Assembly: GCA_036244855.1 (NCBI GenBank)
Contig: BQKZ01000362.1
Location: 30,827 to 94,826, forward strand
Reading direction: 5' to 3'
Source: Temnopleurus reevesii
Lineage: Eukaryota; Echinodermata; Echinoidea; Temnopleuroida; Temnopleuridae
DNA length: 64,000 nucleotides
A model generated the notes under the pieces. The model was not told the DNA's origin. It made no database searches and saw only the letters and a program-made list of their open reading frames with translations. Each line of letters begins with the position of its first letter. The first letter of the stretch is position 1. Positions 11,996 through 26,666 of this stretch are shown here, one piece after another. The position numbers and the translations under genes are program-made.

Positions 11996-14900
11996 TTTTT
12001 CCACAATAGGATGAGCCAATATGTTCTATTTGATGAGACTTAAATATTCAATCAACCTCAACATCAACCCCAACATCAACCCTGCGTGCTGGATTTTGTC
12101 TCATTTTCCTTTTCCAGCAATCAATTCTTTTTTCAGTGGTGCAGCACAGTCTTAATCTTGATCGAGACAAAATTCATACACATTATTTTATTGTAACCAT
12201 TCTGGAAGCTCAAAAAGGAAAGGCTACCGCTTGATATGATTTCTATAGATCTAAAAATGATTGATTATTTATCAAATAATTTGGGGGAAGTAATTTATGT
12301 CTATTTCAAAACGATGAAGAGAAAGAAATGACAATGTTGTATCTAGCACAGTGTCACTTTTCTTCCCCTTACTTGAAATTATTAATGTAAGAGAAAGTTG
12401 TTGAGTGATTAAGAACATTCTGTTAGAAAAGAAGACAAGTTTAATCTGTTATATTCCTCCCTCGAAAAAAGCTGCCACCCTTTTACATTTTGCTTCTTGA
12501 AATACTCACAAACACCATAGGAGAATGTTTTTTAAAACAGCAGTGTAATTATTCCTGTCATTCCGTCGTATAATGAGGAGACTAAATATAACTACATGAT
12601 TTGCCCACAAAAAGATCATTATCTGTTTCACACTGTTTTAATGTCAATCTAAATTTAGATTGATTGTTACTTAGAATAGATAATTCGAACACTCAATATT
12701 TTAATGAAGATATCTTTTTAATGGCGGCTGCTGGAATGTGAAGTAACAAAACAAATAAAATCCTGGTTAATCCACATCACGAGTTCAGTTGACCAATGAT
12801 TTAGCAGATAGAATAGGCATGTTTGTGGTGTCCAATTTAGGTAATGACATTTTTTTCTTGGGTCAAATAATTTGCTCTGCAGTTTTGCATTGCTTGATAT
12901 TTGATTATTCAAATATTGTATAATTTCATCAGAGTAGTCAAGTGCTATTTCTATTTTCTCACAGGAAATTAAAGCTTTTAATGAAAGCGTAAATTAGTTT
13001 CTAATATGTGAATTATTTTGGTCTAACTAGAAACTGAAAGTTTTATGCCTATTAATGGAATTAATTGTTTCTCAATTTCAAAAAAGTAATACAGCAACTT
13101 TTTTCTCAACTTAAAAATTATTAATTGATTTAACACTCAGCCCAAGATATACATAGATCTCACTGTGCATTATATAAAATATGTGTTTGCTGAAAGTTCA
13201 TATAAATCTATAGCCATGTCTATAGCTTAATAACTTAAAACGCATGAACTGAGGCTTCAATGAATTTAAACTGCAGAGATGTTCAAAATTAATCTGTATC
13301 TATTTTAACAGAGACTTTTGACCTGTAATTTACACTGACTTTAACATACTTTTCATACATCTCCGTTTGATTAAAGTTTGCAATTCTTTATGTACAAGAG
13401 ATATGGCAGACATCTTAAAGTTCATCACAACAATTTTTATCGGTGTGAAATCAAACACACATTGGAAAGAATCTAAAATTAGAACGTATTTCCTAAAGTA
13501 GAAACTTGATGAGAATGTGTTTGCCATGGTGGGAGGAAAGTGCAGAGAGGTGAGAGAGAGTTCAGCCGTCAGTTCCTATATGGACCATTCCTGGTACCCT
13601 TCTCTCCCCTGCTTCATCCTGGCACCAACAATCTTTTGTTCTACCAGTTCTTGGATCTAAGCACCTTTCCAGATAGCCATCTCTCTCTCTTTCACGTTCT
13701 CTCTCGTTCCTATGCCACAGGGTATAGCAATCACGTTTCAGCTATGCAAATACCCAACGGAGGGTGTTAGATGGGCATGTTTCCATTCATAAAATGAATT
13801 GCATATCTGTGAGATATGAGAGATTTTAATCAAATCTCCACTACCTTCAGAGTGACATTCACTTTTTGTTCAAATTGATCGATCAAGAATTACAGTGACA
13901 TGTGCACTGATAATGCGATGGGCCTGTGCATTGTATGAGAAGCCACCATTATTAATGATTTTGACTGAGACTCAATGTTGATATTGAAATATGTTTTTGC
14001 TGACATGGAAAGGATGGGAAGTGAATTGGGCACAAGCAAGAATTCTAAAAGACCTAAGTTCTTTACTCCCCAAAGTCTCATGTTGATCTTTACACAGAAT
14101 GTGAATTATTAAACCTCAAAAGGAATTTTCATGTTACTTGAATATAATTTGTTCCGTTGTTCCATTCACAATCCATTTATGTTATGAATATCACTGTGTT
14201 AATCATATTCACTGTTCACTCTAGAGACGTGTGTCTCACACCAGCTCTGACCAGCATTAGAACCTATTTAGTGTGAACGTGCATCCCACCTTTAGGGCAA
14301 GAAGGCATTAATTCTATGTTGAGTTGTATAGCTAACATCCTTTTGTCTCTAACCACACATTTTATAAAGGCAGGTAATGAGTCACTGTGTCCTTTCCCTG
14401 TCAACCCGCAAACTTGAATTACTCTGATTAAACAGAGATAGGTGTGGACAGATGCTAAATATAGAAACAGCAGCCAGTCTCTGATTGGTGGGGATGTGAT
14501 ATTTTCATTCGGGGTGTTGGGCTTCGCTATCTTCCCAGGGATGCTAGTGTGAGGTCTGTCGACCACATCCTTCATTACTATGCATGATATGGATGATACC
14601 TTGATAAATTGCTCCTGGTGCCATCCAAACTTTCTCTTGCAATTCCGGCTGATTATTTTTTTCTCATCTCCCACCCATCTCCCCTCTCTTTTTATATTAT
14701 TTTGTTATCTTTTACTTCCCATCTCTAATTGATCTGATGTTTCTTATATTCTTCTGGTATCTCTGAATCACCATATTCAATCCATCACTTTTCGAGACTT
14801 ATTTATAGTAACTGCTACCCATTGTCAGTCTCTCTTCGCCTCTGTGTGAAACATTGTCACAAGAGTTTTTCTCTAATTCTATCTCAGGATTGAACCGTCT

Positions 14901-16559
14901 ATAAGACCTCTCTTTATCAGCATTCACCATCAACTCTTTTCTATTCATAGGCCGCGAGTGTTGAAAATAAGACCAAAACTCTACTCCATCGTCTATTTTT
15001 AACTTGTGGCTTTCTAAGATGAATAGAATCTGATTCTACTCAGAATATTCTATTTTAGGAATACATGTCTAAAATTAGCAGAGATTAAATTGTTATGGAA
15101 TCTGCACATGTTTCACAGCCGAAAATGAGTAACATGGCATTGGCTTTGGTACAGTTGTTTTTACCAACGAACGGCTTAGAACCTGATGTGATATAAATGA
15201 TTATCTTCAGTAGATAGTAAAGTAGTATTTTCTGCAATCAAATATTATTTGAGCTGAGATGCAGAAAGATATTACCTCAGTGTTCAGTACTTATTTGTAA
15301 ATTTTACAAAATGAAATGTTATTTTTTTTTAATTATAAAAGGTGGCATGATTTTCCTCAATATTTCCGAAATATGTTTACCATTCATCGTGTGGATAAAT
15401 AGAGTGCCAAAATACCTTTATCGTTTGCAGTTCAAAATAGATTTTTTAAAGTAAGTTCATTCTCATTACTATGTGACTACACAGCATCAATGAGCTCTTT
15501 TAACCTACAACATCAGAAACTCATTCACATGTATTGCCAGTTTAACAGAAACTAGTTTAGTGGTAGATGTTAGCGCTTGGCAACTTCCTTAACTCATTCC
15601 ATGTTTTCTTCGCGTCAATGCACATCTGTCGGCCTTTTTTTCTTCGCACTTTTGCACAGACTTGCCCATACAAATATGTACACTCCCCAAATAATGCAAC
15701 ACACAGGGGGTTTACGGGTGAACGCACAAAGAGTTAAAATGATTTGAAGTGGTTCTAAACCAGTTTTGAAGTCCACCACAAGGTTTTCTGCAATCATGAA
15801 GTGGTCTTCACTGTAATAATGTCAAGTATCTGGCTTTTTTCGGCAGTGTGATATGCAGAGACAGCACAGGAAAAGTGAAATGTACACCGTACTATGCATG
15901 CACAAAGATTGTGCGGGAGGTATTAGAACACAGCTGTTTATCCATCGTCATAGCATAAAACCACTTTATGTGAAGTTGACTTGAATTCCACCTCATGAGC
16001 ACGGGGATGTGAACGCTCACAAACTGGCAATGGGACCTGGTTTGTGAAACTTGTTTAGCGAAAGCTACTTTTGACACGCAAATGTGAAGCGGTTATATTG
16101 GTATGAATGTGCTAGTTCTGGGTCTGCTTCATCCTCAAACAGATTCAAATCAAACACAATGTGTCGAGGCATATCATATTATATGTCCCAATAGCGAAAG
16201 TGAAAGTAACAGAACTGAGCTCTCTATGTCTCTAGAATGATTTGATTATGTTATGAAAAGTCTTTATTTGTATGATGTATCTTGATCCAGCACAGACCTT
16301 GATAATGGCTAAGGGGATGTACCAAACCATACTACTTCTCAGAATTACCCTGTATAACGGAAGGAGATAATGTCACTACAAGGGTTATGCAGGATGTAAT
16401 TATTTTAGTCTCTTACGTTTATTGACCAATTGATGATTCAACCACTCTAGGTGCAAGCACTATTTGCGTTTGGGTTCAAATCCTTAAATAAAATGTTAGA
16501 AAACAAATTTTAGCAATGAAAATATACTTGTCACCTAATATGAATATGTTCCTGACAGT

Positions 16560-16835
16560 AACGATAATAGTAATAATCATCATAATATTCATATAGCACT
16601 TAATACAAATGTTTCTAAGCGCTGTGTTACATTATTATCTTGCTATATCATGGTTTACTTATTTTGTTGCATCTCTAGATTCTAGGAATTTCTTCCTGCT
16701 GGTATCCATTCATGTCACTTGGATTGAGTGCAGCACACTATGGCTGAATTTATAACTGAGGAAATTAACACCATGATTTTGGTTTAAACTTTAAACTGAC
16801 GGGCAAGAGTAGGAACCACTACACCACAATGCTTT
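16560..16835 (-). mobile_element. SINE, near full length, reverse orientation
   Basis: Read on the - strand it begins with a tRNA-like head, GTGGTGTAGTGGTTCC (A-box-like). It continues through a body shared with 50,540-50,790 (CACTCAAT/ATTGAGTGCAGCA region) and ends in an ATT-rich tail after AGCGCTTAG. The B box is degraded. The family is tRNA-derived, but I cannot assign a published name. Confidence 0.6.
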
Positions 16836-17394
16836 CATAATATTCCACTCATAATATTCCTTTTTGTTGAGGAGACAGCTGTATTTGGGTATTTTACAGT
16901 TGTCGCTTCTTATCATTATTATTGGACAGATATTTTTGTCATTCTGTCATAATTATTTAATGGTCAAATCACATTATTGGCTGAGTATAAACAAACTAAC
17001 TTTCTCATAATGTTTTTCTTTTACTTTGATTGTTTATATATCAGCCAGAAGGATATTGGCGAGATACAGAATTCTTGATACAGAATTATGTTCTTATTCT
17101 TCCTTTAATACCTCTATTTGAGGTTTATATAAATCATTACCTGCAGCCTCGATTAAGGTGGGGCTAAGATCGATCAATTACCTGAAACTATACACAGGGC
17201 AGGGTGATTTCTTGAAATATGAATATGTCCATTCTCTAAACCTATATTGTAACCAATTTCATCTATTGCGCCCCTTGCCAAACCAATCAAGATGAATATA
17301 TAGAAGATGGATGTAATATGTTATCATATATATGTGAAGTGACATAACAGGTAGAAACTCTTCTCTTGCGTAACCAATATCATTTGAACATAAG

Positions 17395-17706
17395 GGCCCG
17401 TATTCCGATAGCGAGGTTTAAGTTAACCCTGGTCTAAATCTGTGGTTTAAGTATGGAGAGCCAAAAGAGGCTTGAATCTATAACAGTCGATGTTTAATTT
17501 ACCAGCACATTTGGCACTCATAGTATTTAAAACTGTCTTGGAATAAAAACTTCGATAGTTTTCTACATTATTAGAGTATGGGAAAAGAGAGCAGTTAACA
17601 TACGAATTATTCATTGTAAATAAAATCTAGGCACTTTTGGCTCTCCATACTTAAACCACAGATTTAGACCAGGGTTAACTTAAACCTGGCTATCGAAATA
17701 CGGGCC
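17395..17706. mobile_element. MITE with ~73-bp terminal inverted repeats
   Basis: The left arm 17,395-17,467 starts GGCCCGTATTCCGATAGC and ends CTCCATAC-type sequence plus CCAAAAG. The right arm 17,634-17,706 is its inverted copy, ending CTATCGAAATACGGGCC. Mismatches are few. The central ~165 bp is unique AT-rich sequence without coding potential. This is a non-autonomous DNA transposon; the superfamily is not determined. Confidence 0.85.
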
Positions 17707-20700
17707 GATAAGTTTGATTAGTTTAATGTGATAAAGACCCCAGGCAATAAAAGTACCTATGCTTCAATGGAGGAGTAAGTTGAGGGAAAATGCAAGTACA
17801 GAAAGATAACTAAATTTTATTACTGTACATTTTGAAAACTGTCTTCTCCCTTCCATGGATGACATGCAGCAGTAGACCTGACTGTGTTGAATCAGTTGGA
17901 TTATGGCGTGTTGTATGGAGTAAACTAATTACTGGTTTTCTATAATGTCGTCCAGAATTCACAAATCACTAGACTCAAATGCGGTTGAAATCCAAACATG
18001 AAGACCTGTGAGGTAAAATATGAATTGCTTTTTATCAATTTTCTTTCAGTCTTGATATTGCCATGAATATTTCATTTGATGATCCCATTTAAACTTACTT
18101 TGTAAATTTTTAATGAATTATTGAGAAAGATGCATGTCCTTTGCTTCCAGCTGGAATGTGGTATTCATCATGATTATTACAAGATGTACTCGATATTCAT
18201 TTTCTTATCATTTCTGTTTGCAGATACATAATGTTCTTACTTCCAAATCAATCTTTATAATTAAGTTGTTTCTGGGCTTAGCAATGTTAACTCCTTTGCA
18301 TTTAATTGTAGGGGATTCCCATTTGATTCTATATTCTGTTATCACCAAAAGTTATTACAGTGTTTTGAAGCTAGAAATATCATGTATGGCTTCTGTGTTT
18401 GTTTATGTTGAAAAGGCAATTAATGGAAAGTAGATCTGTACTGAATGTGTCTTTCTGTTCCTGTTTTTATTTTTTTCGGATGAGATGTAATTGATAGAAT
18501 TAATGGAGACCAACAAATTCATCTTGGAAACAATTGAAAGTCAGTTTGTATTGATTCTTACATAGTGTATTCTTATCTGTGATATTTTTGTAAGTTTTTT
18601 TAGCACTACTTTACACTTCATTCCCATAGAAATGAAAAGGTATATGCCTCCGAAATAATCCTTGCTAAAAATGAAATTATTTTTTGATATATCTGGTGAT
18701 ATTTCTTGGCAGACTTTTGTAAGCCAACTGGCACCAAAAGCTTTTCTCTCTTTTCTATGTGAGTGTACTTTAAAGTCTCTACCAAAGTATCTTTGTGTGT
18801 TAAATCTGCTGATTAGAACATTGTTTCTCAAGTTTCCTTTGCCCAATCTTAACATTTTCAGATGAGGAAACTTGAGCCTATATAGACCAAATCTCAGTTA
18901 TTTTTGTCTTGTAAGCTCTCCTTAGAGTACACTAGCTTTAAGTGCACCTGCTTCTAAAACAGTCAATCTTGTCTACCGATCACAAATTCAAGGCTTGTCT
19001 AACATAATTACTCCAAAAAGGTATTTCACCGTGGGTCCTCCTGAGGTTCATCTGCTTTCTTTACAGTAGGTAGGAGAAAAACTAAAGCATCAATATTACT
19101 TCTATCCCAGAGAATTTTAGTGTAAAAATAGCAACAACGGATAGACTCTGTCTTATTACTTGGGGAACCATCTGTCTTCTTCAAGCGCAAATATTGTCAT
19201 TTTGTCCTCTTCTGATTTTACTGTAAAGCCTATTCTTCACTTGATTCTTCACTTGTTCTGAATGAAAGAGTTATTTTCAATGTATCCCCACAAGGCAATA
19301 TGTATTTAGTCCTTTTTTGTACTCAAGTTCTTTGGTTAATATACTCAAAGAAATAGGTTCACCTGATAAAAACTACATACTTTTTAATCATTACCATCTC
19401 ATTTAAACCAATCTGTTTGCGTAATTTAAGAATTTCTTTTTGCACCTTGTTGAAAACAATTTAGTGATTGACCTTCAGTGTGGAAGCTAAGAAAATGTAT
19501 AGTGATACACATGTCTGTTGAATGACAGCAAAATGGGGAATACTCTTGTCACCTCGGCCCTTTATTCCAAGATTCTTTTTATATATGTGCATGTTTTCAC
19601 TTGTTACCAACTAAAGTCTGGTAAGAAATATTGTGAAAATTAATTTACAAAGTTTCTTTGGGAAATAGAATTGTGTTGAAATTCACAAACAAGAAGAAAA
19701 AAATGTTCACTGATGGGCAATAACAAACATCTCCTTAATTAGTGGTACTTGAGGCTATATTACAGAGGGTGCTTGATTAGAATAAAATTACAAAGATAGA
19801 ATACTGCGGTGTGCTTTCCATTTTTAGACACATGATCTTTAAAAATAGATGATGGAAGTAAACAGATCTCTCATCTGTATTTTATTGCATACTTCAAATA
19901 TGATCCATCTAAACAAAGATCCATAAATACTTTTTATAATCATTGCAGTCTAATCAAGTGGATTTGTAAAAATGGTTTGAAAAACTAAAGATTGTCTGAT
20001 GTTTGAATAAATTTTCACGCATTATTGGGGGTGTTAAGAGGGTTAGAGCTAGAACATCTGCTCACTAAATTGCACCCGACCATCCATTTTCTTAGGGTTA
20101 ATCCTCTTTACCTGTTAAACATATTGGACATGGGAAGGTGACACCATTTAATGTGGAAATTTATTTTTAGTAAGAAGTGGTTAAAAATTACTAAAACCTC
20201 GTGGTAAAAGAGTTTTCATGACCCTACTGTACCAGCAGGGCCTGGTCGGGAAAGTAAAATATTCGGTTTTGCATGTTATTCTACAGACTGATTCATATAA
20301 GTAAATAACCTGATGTTTTACCAATTTTTAGCTCACCTTGGTCCATTTGTGTATTATTAGGCCTGCTTGTTGGTTACAATTCAGGAATCCACAAGGAAAC
20401 CACTGTAAAAATAAAGGAACTAGGCTTTCTAAAAATATCTGGGGTCGTATCCTTCATGAAGCTTTGCTGCTGTGAACAACCTCAAAATCACTTTGTAAAA
20501 TTTCACTTCTTGATTCTTGTTTATTACTTATGAAATTAGGCATGCTTAAAAGCACTGCTTCTAGGATGTTTGTCCCTGAAAGAAATGCATTGAAAGAGGG
20601 AAAAGTCACAATGACCAGAGAAGGATCCCTGCAATGACCAATGGTTGTCGCGTGACTGTGCAAGGTCATATATGCATTCAATACTTGCTCAACTTTTTAC

Positions 20701-20901
20701 ACTCCGTACTTTGGGGAGCAAGGGATTTCTCTTTTCGAAAAGCATATTGTGTCACTCATATCATCAAAAGTTGTAATCTCAATGATTTAATAGCAGAGAT
20801 TAATAATTTGGTTTTAGATATCTATTATTGAAAATTTTTCACTTTTCAACATCAATGGTAATCAAGTAGTTTTGTGAGAAGATAATAGGCCTAATACTTA
20901 G

Positions 20902-21075
20902 GGGGTGTTGCTCAAAATCAATTGCAAATCAACTGCAACTTTGCAAATTGTAATGCGTATTTTCATTCGCGCGTGGTGTGCGCATTTAACAATACGCGCA
21001 TGAAACAATGATTTTGATTGGCGCGTACCGATCAACCGCAACTTACGATCAATTGCAACCTTTGAGCAACACCCC
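20902..21075. mobile_element. MITE, GGGGTGTTG-ended family
   Basis: The ends GGGGTGTTGCTCAAA and TTTGAGCAACACCCC are perfect inverted repeats, extended inward by ATCAATTGCAA/TTGCAATTGAT blocks. The possible target duplication is TTA or TA. The centre, with ATGATTTTGATTGGCGCG, matches the copy at 5156-5325 in the opposite orientation. Confidence 0.8.
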
Positions 21076-21689
21076 ATTAGACAAATACAGACAACTTCTA
21101 TACTGGGAATACATACATGTAGATTTATCTGCTGTGGAAGTAAGCTTCAGTATCATTCTATATTATTGTTGAAAACACGTTTTCCCCCACGTGCGTGTCC
21201 TCGAAGCCTCCTGCTATTATCACTTTGTTTGAAACATGACCTTGAAGAAAATTACAAAGGAAAAATAAATGAAGGTCTATTAATGAAGGCAAAACAGACA
21301 GAAAAAGCTTTACATAGTCAGTACATAAGTTAAGTCTATAAATAGACTTTCAAAATTGGCTCCCTAATGGAAAAGTCAATGACAAATGCATAAGCCGAAA
21401 ACTGATTCCTTGCCTTTTTTCCTCTTGGGGGTAAGGTACCTAAAACAAGGGAATAAAGCATCTTCTTTTTGTTCTTTACTAAAGAGCTTTTTGTATGAAA
21501 GCAACTTTGTAGATTGATTTAGGCAGAATATGCAAATTCATACTTGTTTACTGAAACGTGATGGTTGTTTTTATCCCGAAATAGTTTTCTTCCTGTTTTA
21601 ATCTGTCATGTTTAGTAAAGTACATCCACTATTTAGATCATATGGTTTTCTCATACATTAGAGATCCTTATTAATATATTCATTTATTA

Positions 21690-21900
21690 TGTTTTATTTC
21701 AACAGGGTAGCCACATCAGTAATCGCAGTACTGTTCTTCCTGAGGGCCCTGATATTTATTAACAAACACACAATTATATGACAGAAACTTTTACATTAGA
21801 TTACAAAACATAAACATATATAGGATTAACTTAAAATAAACCATAGCCCCAACTCCCCACATGAGCTGACAGGCCAAAAAAAAGGGTTGTAAATATATTT
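21690..21900 (-). mobile_element. Possible LINE 3'-end fragment
   Basis: TTTATTTCAACAGGGTAGCC followed by CTTCCTGAGGGCCCTGAT resembles the start of the clearer retrotransposon remnant at 51,230 (TATTTTACCAGGGTAGCC). This suggests the 3' UTR of a non-LTR element in reverse orientation. There is no coding remnant, so this rests on that short shared segment. Confidence 0.3.
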
Positions 21901-22850
21901 TGCAATTACATGCTAAGAGCCAATGTTAAACATGCAAGTCCAAGCTAGTTCATATGGTATAGTTCCTTATTTTTGCAGCTCACATCGAACGACGTGCAAG
22001 CCAATCTACTTATTTGTGTGATATTTCTTGTACAGAATATAACATTTTTTATGTAGCAATGGTGACTAATTCTCACTGCCATAAAATGCTTGTAACACCT
22101 GAAAGTGCCCATTAGATTCATCAATTTCTCTACTTTTAATCGACCAATGAATTCTTTAGTTGCCTAAGGCCATGTATGGGGACCACAAAGTCCTAACAAG
22201 AATTATATTCATCCTATCACGTAAATGGTTTGATTATTAAATGCTTGGATAAAGTGGTGCAAATTCCATAATTTCATTAGTAGCATGAATTTTCATATGT
22301 GCAATATTTGTTATTCTTCTTAAATTCACAGATGTGTTCAATCAATAACATGGCTTAGACTATAAAAGCACTTGACATCCAGAAGTAGCTCTGTAATAGC
22401 TCATTAATGAATCACAAAATATATCTGTAAGAAAATAATCATCATCTAAGGCCAAGAAAAATTGTTGGTGTTGTTAGAGTGTTCAAACATCGCTAGAATG
22501 TTATGTTAGAAGTGATTGAATCTTCACAATCAAATTCATTGCTTCAAGGTTGTTTCAAAATATAATTGATTTCAACTTTGTTGCATGGACCCAATAGCTT
22601 TAACCTGAAATATGCTTACCACTTAAAGAAATTCAAAATGTTGCTTGAGCAACGCTTCACTTTATTCTGAAGTGCACTTAAAATGTAAGACTAATTTCCA
22701 GATATGCTTATCCACATGTAGTCTCAGTTCTGTGGTTTAGTTTTTAAGATTTTCATCTTTCTATATTCAAGTAGAATCTTTCTCCTTTTTTTTATTTCGC
22801 ATCTATTTACAATAGTAGGTTATTTGCTGTTTAATTCTATAATGAAGTCC

Positions 22851-22936
22851 AAAAAGAGCTTGAGCTTTCGATCCTAGCAGAATCTTAATCATTATGACAT
22901 AGATTCTGCTAGGATTGAAAACTCAAGCTCTTTTTT
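22851..22936. repeat. Short inverted repeat (hairpin)
   Basis: The arms AAAAAGAGCTTGAGCTTTCG..CCTAGCAGAATCT (22,851-22,884) and its inverted copy (22,901-22,936) pair with few mismatches around a ~16-nt loop. It is probably a small MITE or its remnant. It is too small to code. Confidence 0.8.
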
Positions 22937-24561
22937 ATTTCATTTTACTCCACAGCTCTCTATTATCGGATAAGAAGTTTCAGCAGTTCTCATTATTTAT
23001 AAGTTTAATTCTATACATAGTACTTTGATAGCCACACTGTGCAATCTTATGAAGATGTTGAATTACTGCCAACCAAGATTTTCTTATGAGAGCACTGACA
23101 GATGATAGTACACATATGATGATTGATAATGTTAATCGTAATGATCTATGACTTTACACCCAAGCTAGCCAGAGAGTTGAATGTAAACAATGTTGCTATT
23201 GCAGAATTTTATAATTGGATGCTTATCTTTAAAAAATGCAACTTTAAGGGGGGGGGGGGGGGAGCGGGCCAAGAATTAGCCAAAAGCAACCTAAGGCAAT
23301 CTTAGTGGATGCCCTCTATGTTTGCCATGGTGCCACCTTTAGATGTCTTACTGTTATCTATGGTTTTGCTTTGAGTTGGAAAGTGCTCTTCATCAAACTT
23401 GCCTTGGATAGGATACCCTAATGAATTCCTATTTCAATGGGGGGATATTTTGGAGTTGGGTTTATAAGGCTGCCGACAGGATAACTTGCCAAATATATAC
23501 GTTCCTGATATAAAATGTAGCAGTATGTTTATTTTCGAAATGATTGATGTAGAGAGGACGAATCTTACGCCAAAAAAACTTTCAATTTCCTGGAACCATG
23601 AGCTGATAAATCACTGCACCTTACTTGCGGAAATTAACAGTTTTTCGTCTTCGGTGGGAGCTTGAAGGATGCGGATTGTTAGTAAGAGATAATGGTTTTG
23701 GTGGCTCCCTCATGATCACACTTCTTGTTCGTCATGTTACACCGTGATTGGGAAGTCGTGTCAATGAATATCATCAAGTGGGGTATAGATGTCGGCTGGA
23801 TGGTCGGAGGAAAGTAATCGTAAATAGAGATGGTAATTGACTGGCTCGTCCCAGGGTTCTCAATATGTTTATTTATGGAAGCTGATATGAACAGATATGG
23901 CTGCATTTGTGAAAGATGATGATTCATGCATAAATGTATGATTTCAATCATGAGATGTATATTCTGGTTTATGGAAAATTGATGGCATGGTTTTGAAATA
24001 CATGTAGGAATTATGATAATCACTCATATGCCTTTTAACAACAAAGTATTATATATTCTATGTAACTGATGATGATAAGAATAAGAATATTGCCATTTCT
24101 GGCTTTATGGTAGACTTATGTAGACTTTATGAAGTGCTGTTGGAATTTGTAATGAGAAATGGATCTTTAGCTTAATGTGCCTCATTATTTGTTTTTAACT
24201 TGGATTACAACTGTAATTACATAACTTAGATAACTTATTATTATATATATTATAACAAAATCTACACCTTGCTCTTGTCTTAATGCCAATTTATGTCGAT
24301 TTAAAATGATCACACTTTTTGAAGACATGTTCCATGACATTTAGAAACAACAGAGACTCTAAAAAAACATATTTTATTCCAATTAATTATTATCCAATTC
24401 CTAATGGGGCATAAAAAGTTCCATTGTTTCTTGTGGATCATGGTTTTCACCCTACAATAAGTGTTTGTTTGAAGTATTAAGTGAAGATATTTTTTTTTAC
24501 TCTGAAGCTATAAAGTGAATAGAAATAGAATACTTCAGTATACCTTAATTATTGAATGCAC

Positions 24562-24671
24562 ATAACTTGATTTGCAAATAGATAAGATTGGTAACATGAG
24601 CACAATATTTTATACATTTTAAAATAATGTGCTCATGTTACTAATCCTATCTATTTGCAAATCAAGTTATA
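24562..24671. repeat. Near-perfect ~50-bp stem hairpin
   Basis: The left arm ATAACTTGATTTGCAAATAG.. (24,562-24,612) and the right arm ending CTATTTGCAAATCAAGTTAT (to 24,671) pair almost perfectly with a very short loop. The high arm identity suggests a recent fold-back MITE insertion. A dsRNA source is possible if transcribed. Confidence 0.85.
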
Positions 24672-26666
24672 TCACCAACAAAAATAGTATTCTTTAGAGC
24701 CGATTAAGTGTTTATGCCACTCTAAGATGTGTCAGTCTTTTTGTCTGCTAAGTACATTTTGAGTGAACTCTATATATTGTGAGACATGAAATGATTGATG
24801 CATAAAATATAGCTTTACGTCTTTTAGATGTTGATGGTTTATAAAATTCCATGTTTATTGTAAATAGTGTAATCGCTTGAAAGCCATATTATAAAAATCT
24901 TTCCGAGAATCAGTGAGACTCCCGGTTAAAATCTAGGACAAATCTAATTTATTCTAATAAGGATTTACATCAGCTCAGAAAAAAATATAAATAGGTACTA
25001 GGTGTATATTCATTTCCATGTAAACTTTCCCTTTTGGTCCCTAAAATTCTCAGATATTTCTGATTACTTTGTATATCATACGGGTATATGGTTGTTTTGA
25101 TACTGATTTGTTGATTATTTCTCCGAAAGTTGATTACTCCTAATTGATGTTTGACACTTCCTGAAGAGGCTTGATCCAGGCCAGATCAGCGAGCTGTCAG
25201 CTGACAATTGAATTACCCACAGCAATATTATCAGTCTACGTTACACTTGAATATACTTGAAGTTTCTAGGAAGTTCCACGCTAGGGACATGCGATGCTAT
25301 ATGTAATTCAAGAGTCTGTGTCATTCTTACTCATCAGACTTGTTAATGTAGAAGCCTGTTTGTTTAGAATGTGATGATGAGCTTGAGGAGAGGAACACAA
25401 CATCCTTACTCCTTGTAATCTTTATCTTTTTTATTAATATGTATGCTCTCTCAGAATATGAGAGATTTTATATTCTTCAGTGTCTAGAATTGTTCTTAGT
25501 AATTTTTATTTACCTAATTTTGTTTTAAAAGGGGTTTAAATGTTTTGAAATATGCCTTAATAGAAGGAAATAAGAATATATTTAGTCTGCTTTCTCTATA
25601 TGAAACTCTTATTCAACTTTTGTACCAAATGTAAACTTACGAAAACTTAGAAAAGTCTTATGAAGCGAGATTATGTCTCATATAAATGGTTTCCAGGAGG
25701 GGGGAAACGATATTGGAATGGGAGCCCTTATACACATCACATATGCATATCCATGCACACTTTTCAAAAATATATTTGTTGGGGGGGGGGGGGCTCTGTT
25801 GACATGCCGAGCTTGTTCATACAGTGTAATATAGTACTCGGTTGGGGATGATGTCATCTTCTAAACATAGTGCTCTCCCCATTTGAGCCCCATAGGCCTA
25901 GCCCTCTTGAGATTTTATCGTATATTTTAGGCTGAAAAGAGAGATGGTTAACTGTATTCCTAGAAGTTTAATATGAGTGGTTGTTTTGCGTGTAATATGA
26001 CTGGCAGGGGGAAAGGACACTTCCTTCAGACTGCCTGTGATGAAAGCCTACAAAGGGGATATGAATCAAGAGTCACAGAATGGCAAGCAGATATGATACC
26101 ATGGAGAAGAATTTACAAAAATTAATTTTTGTGTTTTTGAGTAGCGTTGATGCAGACGATTCATTCATCCCATGAAAATTGAACAATCTGAATTATAAGG
26201 AACATTTATCATAACAATTGTCATGAGTCTATTTTCTGTGAGTTTCAATTTGACCTTTCAATAATATTTAGCGTCTTTATTTGGGGAAATGTTTTTTGTT
26301 TTCATTATCCTTCCTTTGATGTTTTGTTTCCTAGATTTAGGGATATCTTGAAATTTCTACATGATTCTGGACTTTTTATGCATATTGTCACTGCCTAACA
26401 TGTTTTATTAATATAGATTTTTGGAGCACTTCACCAAATGTATCACATTTATTTTTCATGATTTTGTCGAAACAAGGTCAGTCAAAAACTCATTTAAAAC
26501 TATCTAAGTAGTAATTTTTATTTAGGCCCAATGGCCTCATCTATCAATCGCTCAAACGAAAATAATTTTCATTGTCACTTTACTTTGCACCAACGGTGTT
26601 TGTCCAGGTTGTCAGAAATGCCTTGTGCTAAAATGAAACGGAGGCAATATCAAATAAGCCTTCATT

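Noticed and set aside
14264..14674. 136-codon open frame on the minus strand
   Set aside because: The longest unexplained frame in the first 29 kb, but its composition is not coding-like and I recognise no motif or splice sites.
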